Assembly (NCBI GenBank): GCA_944391215.1
Contig: CALXSR010000006.1
Span: forward strand, 1 to 38,268
Length of the DNA stretch: 38,268 nt
Direction of reading: 5' to 3'
DNA from: an uncultured Clostridia bacterium
GTDB taxonomy: Bacteria > Bacillota > Dehalobacteriia > UBA4068 > CALXSR01
Positions 33,779-38,268 of this stretch are shown one piece after another. How positions within the stretch are numbered: position 1 is the first letter of the stretch; each line of letters opens with the position of its first letter. A model generated the notes under the pieces. It had not been told where the DNA came from, made no database searches, and worked only from the letters and a program-made list of their open reading frames with translations. A program made the position numbers and the translations under genes.

Positions 33779-33988
33779 TTACGATAGAGAAACAACTTCA
33801 TAATCGGCATCGGTTACCGCTTTTATTAAAATGTCATCTGCAATATCCTTGCTTAACGTAATTGTGGCTTTTTTATGCTCTAAATCTACCTTAGCTTCAA
33901 CGCCATCAATGGCATTGAGCGCTTTTTCTACTCTGGCTGAGCAATGGGGACAGGTCATTCCATTAATCATCATCGTTTTTGTCTTCAT
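33779..33988 (-). other. copZ: Internal in-frame copZ start within copA (separate CopZ chaperone likely)
   Basis: Inside the copA frame, AAAGGAG (34004-33997 on the minus strand) is followed eight bases later by ATG at 33988. Translation from there gives exactly 69 residues, the size of free CopZ, starting MKTKTMMINGMTCPHCS. The same bases are read as the linker NKGDLK in the long protein. The simplest view is that an old copA-copZ pair lost the copA stop, while the copZ ribosome site stayed. Both a fused and a free chaperone may be made. Confidence 0.6.
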
Positions 33989-36349
33989 TTTTAAATCTCC
34001 TTTGTTATCTTTCTTTTTCTCTTTGCTTTGTGATTGGATGGTATCGGTTTTGTCATGGTCTTTTGTAAGAAAAGAAGGCTGGAAAAATTTTAAACGCAGG
34101 GCATTGGTTACTACGCAAAAGGAACTTAAACTCATGGCAGCAGCAGCGAACATCGGATTTAATTTTAAAGTAAAGGCTGGATATAAAATACCAGCTGCTA
34201 ATGGAATTCCGATGCTATTATAAAAGAAAGCCCAAAATAAATTTTGTTTAATATTGCGCATAGTCGCTTTGCTTAATTGAATGGCGGTTACGGCATCTAA
34301 TAAATTGCTTTTCATCAACACAATATCGGCAGCCTCGATGGCGATATCTGTTCCTGCTCCAATGGCCATGCCCAAATCTGCTCTGGTTAAAGCGGGGGCG
34401 TCGTTGATTCCGTCGCCTACCATGGCGACTTTGCGACCGCTTCTTTGCAGATTGCGAATTTCTTTTTCTTTATCCTGCGGTAACACTTCGGCAATCGCGG
34501 TGTTAATGCCCGTTTGTTTGCGGATGGCTTCCGCCGTCTTTTGGTTATCTCCAGTTAACATAATCACTTCAATACCCATTTCGTGTAAAGCGGTGACGGC
34601 CTGTTTGCTGCTTTCTTTAATGATATCGCTTACGGCAATACAGCCAATTATTTTTTGCTGATCGGCAAAATAAAGAGGCGTTTTCCCGGCGTCTGCCAAT
34701 TCTTGTCCTTTGGCGGTAAAATCTGCAATAGCAATATTTTTTTCTTGCATTAAACGTAAATTACCAGCCCAGTAGGTTTTACCTTCGATGTCGGCCTGAA
34801 TCCCTAACCCTACTAGAGCAGAAAAATTGGTAACAGGGGCCGGCACGATATTTTCCTGTTTTGCTTTCGTCAAAATGGCTTCCGCCAAAGGATGTTCCGA
34901 AGAATTTTCTAACGCAGCAGCGATTGTTAATAGCTGTTTTTCACCAATATCGGGGGTGCAAATGAAATCGGTTACTTGCGGTTTTCCTTCCGTAATGGTG
35001 CCTGTTTTATCCAAAACTACGGTATCAATGTGATGGGCAATTTCCAGCGCTTCGGCGGATTTAATTAAAATGCCGTTTTCTGCGCCTTTTCCAGTTCCTA
35101 CCATAATTGCTACTGGGGTAGCCAGCCCTAAAGCGCAAGGACAAGAAATTACCATAACTGCGATGCCAATTGAAAGAGCAAATTGGAAACTACTCCCTGC
35201 TAACAACCAAACAACAGTTGCTAAAACCGCAATCGTAATAACGGTGGGAACAAAGATTGCGCTAATCCGGTCTGCTAATTTGGCAATAGGCGCTTTGGAA
35301 GCACTGGCTTCTTCCACCAAGGAAATAATTTGGGCCAAAGTGGTATCGTCCCCAACTCGGGTCGCTTCCATTTTAAAATAACCTGTTTTGTTGATCGTAG
35401 CGGCAATTACTTTATCGTGCGTTTGCTTTTCAACGGGAATGCTTTCCCCAGTAATGGCGGATTCATCAACAGCAGAATTGCCTTGTATTACAATACCGTC
35501 TACTGGAATGCTTTGGCCTGGTTTCACGATTACAATATCATGAATTTGTACATCTTCCACAGGGATTTCTTGTTCCTGTCCATTCCTTTCAACAAAAGCC
35601 GTTTTGGGGGCCAAATCGATCAATTTTCGGATGGCTTCCGAGGTTTTGCCTTTCGAACGGGTTTCTAAAAATTTCCCAACTGTAATGAGTGTTAAAATGG
35701 TGCCTGCCGATTCGAAATACAGATCCATGCTGTATTGGGTAATCATATCTGGTAAGCCATGTCCCATACCATAGCCGATTTGATAAATGGCGTAGATACC
35801 GTAAATGAGAGCGGAAGCGGAGCCAATGGCGATTAAAGAATCCATATTGGGCGCGCCGCGAAATAGCGTTTTAAAGCCCACTTGATAATATTTACGGTTT
35901 ACATAAATAATCGGTAAGGTGAGCAAAAACTGGGTAAAAGCAAAAGTTAAGGCATTGGCAGGGCCGTGGAAAAATGCAGGCAAGGGCCAACCCAACATAT
36001 GTCCCATGGAAAGATAAAATAGCGGAATTAAAAAAAGAAAGGAAAGCCATAATCTTTTTTTCATTTCTTGCAATTCATTTTGCACATGATTTTGTTGTGG
36101 TACAGACTGTCCTTTTTTACGGTTAGATGACTCTTTTTCTATCGGAATTGCCTGATAACCAGCATGTTCTACTGCAGCGCAAATATCTTCTATTGATAAT
36201 TTGTTTTCATCAAAAGAAACTTTCATACGGTTTGCCAATAAATTTACGTTTACTTCTAATGTGCCGTCTAGTTTTGCGACGCTTTTTTCTACGTGACTTG
36301 AACAAGCAGAGCAAGTCATTCCTAGTACATCGAAATTTTTTTGCATCAT
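33779..36349 (-). CDS. copA: Copper-exporting P1B-type ATPase CopA with C-terminal CopZ-like domain
   Basis: An 856-residue Cu(I) pump. The N-terminal metal-binding domain has GMTCSACSSHVEK. Pump motifs are TGES, SCPCALGLATP (the CPC transport site), DKTGTITEGKP with the phosphorylated Asp, SSEHPLAEAI, and MVGDGINDAPAL. After the last membrane helix comes a Lys/Asp/Gln-rich linker (KTDTIQSQSKEKKKDNKGD), then a whole second HMA domain with GMTCPHCSARVEK, 69 residues long, to the C-terminus. A C-terminal HMA domain is unusual for CopA. The open frame begins with GTG at 36358, but the ATG at 36349, spaced eight bases from AGGTG, is likelier. csoR follows directly. Confidence 0.93.
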   Translation of the reverse strand: MMQKNFDVLGMTCSACSSHVEKSVAKLDGTLEVNVNLLANRMKVSFDENKLSIEDICAAVEHAGYQAIPIEKESSNRKKGQSVPQQNHVQNELQEMKKRLWLSFLFLIPLFYLSMGHMLGWPLPAFFHGPANALTFAFTQFLLTLPIIYVNRKYYQVGFKTLFRGAPNMDSLIAIGSASALIYGIYAIYQIGYGMGHGLPDMITQYSMDLYFESAGTILTLITVGKFLETRSKGKTSEAIRKLIDLAPKTAFVERNGQEQEIPVEDVQIHDIVIVKPGQSIPVDGIVIQGNSAVDESAITGESIPVEKQTHDKVIAATINKTGYFKMEATRVGDDTTLAQIISLVEEASASKAPIAKLADRISAIFVPTVITIAVLATVVWLLAGSSFQFALSIGIAVMVISCPCALGLATPVAIMVGTGKGAENGILIKSAEALEIAHHIDTVVLDKTGTITEGKPQVTDFICTPDIGEKQLLTIAAALENSSEHPLAEAILTKAKQENIVPAPVTNFSALVGLGIQADIEGKTYWAGNLRLMQEKNIAIADFTAKGQELADAGKTPLYFADQQKIIGCIAVSDIIKESSKQAVTALHEMGIEVIMLTGDNQKTAEAIRKQTGINTAIAEVLPQDKEKEIRNLQRSGRKVAMVGDGINDAPALTRADLGMAIGAGTDIAIEAADIVLMKSNLLDAVTAIQLSKATMRNIKQNLFWAFFYNSIGIPLAAGILYPAFTLKLNPMFAAAAMSLSSFCVVTNALRLKFFQPSFLTKDHDKTDTIQSQSKEKKKDNKGDLKMKTKTMMINGMTCPHCSARVEKALNAIDGVEAKVDLEHKKATITLSKDIADDILIKAVTDADYEVVSLS

Positions 36350-36368
36350 CCTATGCACCTACTTTCAT

Positions 36369-36392
36369 ACTACCCTCCCCCGGAGGGGGTAT
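36369..36392. promoter_or_regulatory. CsoR-like operator ahead of copA
   Basis: TACCCTCCCCCGGAGGGGGTA is a near-perfect GC-rich inverted repeat in AT-rich surroundings, similar to known CsoR operators with a TACCC-type half. It sits between the -10 box and the copA start on the minus strand, where a bound repressor would block transcription. Confidence 0.8.
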
Positions 36393-36398
36393 GTTGTT

Positions 36399-36427
36399 AT
36401 TATATTCTATTTTATTTCTTTTGAAAA
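36399..36427 (-). promoter_or_regulatory. Promoter of copA-csoR
   Basis: On the minus strand TTTTCA (36422-36427), a 17-base spacer and a perfect TATAAT (36399-36404), directly ahead of the CsoR-like operator. Confidence 0.65.
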
Positions 36428-36553
36428 GAGAAAAAATAGATTGCTTATAAAATTTGCAATAAAAGATAGTATGTCCCAAAATTTTTGATAAAATAGAAAT
36501 AATACCAATAAATTGGTTTTTTACAGCATTATTAAAATGAGAGGATCAATGAA

Positions 36554-37089
36554 ATGGAAAATAGCGCTAATTTGGAAGAAGATATTTTGCAAATGGCCAA
36601 AGGAGATATGGATGCTTTTGAACACTTGTATCGTGCTTGCGAACAAGCGGTATTTTCCTATACCTTAAATTTTACAAAAAATTTTCATTTGGCTAAAGAT
36701 ACCATGCAAGAAACTTTTTTAAAAGTTTATCGGGCTGCGCCTTCCTACCAACCGCAAGGAAAACCAATGGCCTTTATTTTGCGGATTGCCAAAAATGAAG
36801 CTTTGATGGTTTTACGGAAAGAGAGTCGAGAGAATTTGGTGGATTTTCAAGAAGATGCTTGGGGTTGGGGGAGTTATGAGGATCATACGGAGGAGCAGTT
36901 GCTATTAAAGGGATTGTTGGTTGAGTTGGAGGATAAACCGCGCGAAATTGTATTATTACATGTGATTGCCGGTTTGAAACATAAAGAAATTGCTTCTTTT
37001 CTGCAAATGCCGTTGGGTACCGTTTTATGGCATTATCGGCAATCGATAAAAAAACTAAATGCAATTTTAGAAAAGGAGGGGGGAATGCT

Positions 37090-37093
<4 letters not shown>
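36554..37093 (+). CDS. ECF-type RNA polymerase sigma factor
   Basis: A 179-residue sigma-70 family factor with only regions 2 and 4. Region 2 reads AFEHLYRACEQAVFSYTLN to DTMQETFLKVYRAAPSYQPQGKPMAFILRIAKNEAL; region 4 is KPREIVLLHVIAGLKHKEIASFLQMPLGTVLWHYRQSIKKL, with its helix-turn-helix. The start follows GAGG with ATG at 36554. Its stop overlaps the anti-sigma start (ATG CTA TGA), so the two proteins are made together. Target promoters are not visible here. Confidence 0.93.

Positions 37094-38268
<1,175 letters not shown>

Noticed and set aside
33831..35668. Several long plus-strand open frames opposite copA
   Set aside because: They are antisense shadows of the P-type ATPase: no ribosome sites, odd composition, and full overlap with an intact conserved gene.

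Overview
The window comes from a low-GC, Gram-positive-type bacterium, most likely an anaerobic, probably spore-forming member of the Bacillota (Clostridia-like). The evidence is the yhbY / nadD-yqeK / rsfS housekeeping order, strong AGGAGG ribosome sites, frequent TTG starts, many hairpin-plus-T-run terminators, a CotJC-type manganese catalase, a menaquinone pair, MetNIQ and SsuABC-type transporters with lipoprotein binding proteins, a CsoR/CopA copper operon and an ECF sigma / RsgI-like anti-sigma pair. I cannot place it below that level.

Layout. (1) 1-2536: housekeeping operon with a partial unrecognised gene, the RNA-binding protein YhbY, a fused NadD-YqeK protein and the ribosome-silencing factor RsfS. 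(2) 2537-4800: an AT-rich gap, a tRNA-Ala(GGC) behind a perfect consensus promoter, then a decayed zone with a SemiSWEET remnant, an unidentified opposing remnant and an M20 peptidase broken at several places. (3) 4805-7707: manganese catalase, a GNAT acetyltransferase and a membrane-anchored PIG-L-type deacetylase. (4) 7774-15224: two closely related argininosuccinate-lyase-superfamily enzymes in inverted orientation, flanking a decayed operon (gcvPA-like, gcvPB-like, NAD-kinase-like), each gene carrying several inactivating lesions. (5) 15286-26770: an atypical seryl-tRNA synthetase, a small Cys-rich membrane protein, an ornithine cyclodeaminase / aminotransferase / ArgH-type lyase operon, a PucR regulator, an amidohydrolase plus iron-sulfur flavoprotein operon, and a MetNIQ importer. 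(6) 26926-31725: a DUF5714-type Cys-rich protein, an operon in which a nitrate/sulfonate-type ABC transporter is followed by MenA and MenG, and the divergent binding lipoprotein. (7) 31849-38268: purF behind a possible leader-peptide attenuator, a copper operon in which the CopZ chaperone is fused to CopA while an internal ribosome site is kept, and the sigma / anti-sigma pair running off the right edge.

The most unusual region is 7774-26770: three lyases of one superfamily, a cyclodeaminase, an aminotransferase, an amidohydrolase, a flavoprotein, an amino-acid-type importer and a PucR regulator. Together they look like an accessory pathway for an unusual amino acid or N-substituted amino acid. 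The glycine-cleavage-like branch has been lost by mutation while the two lyases beside it stay open. The substrate is not deducible from sequence alone. Function assignments come from motif recognition by eye; no database search was run.
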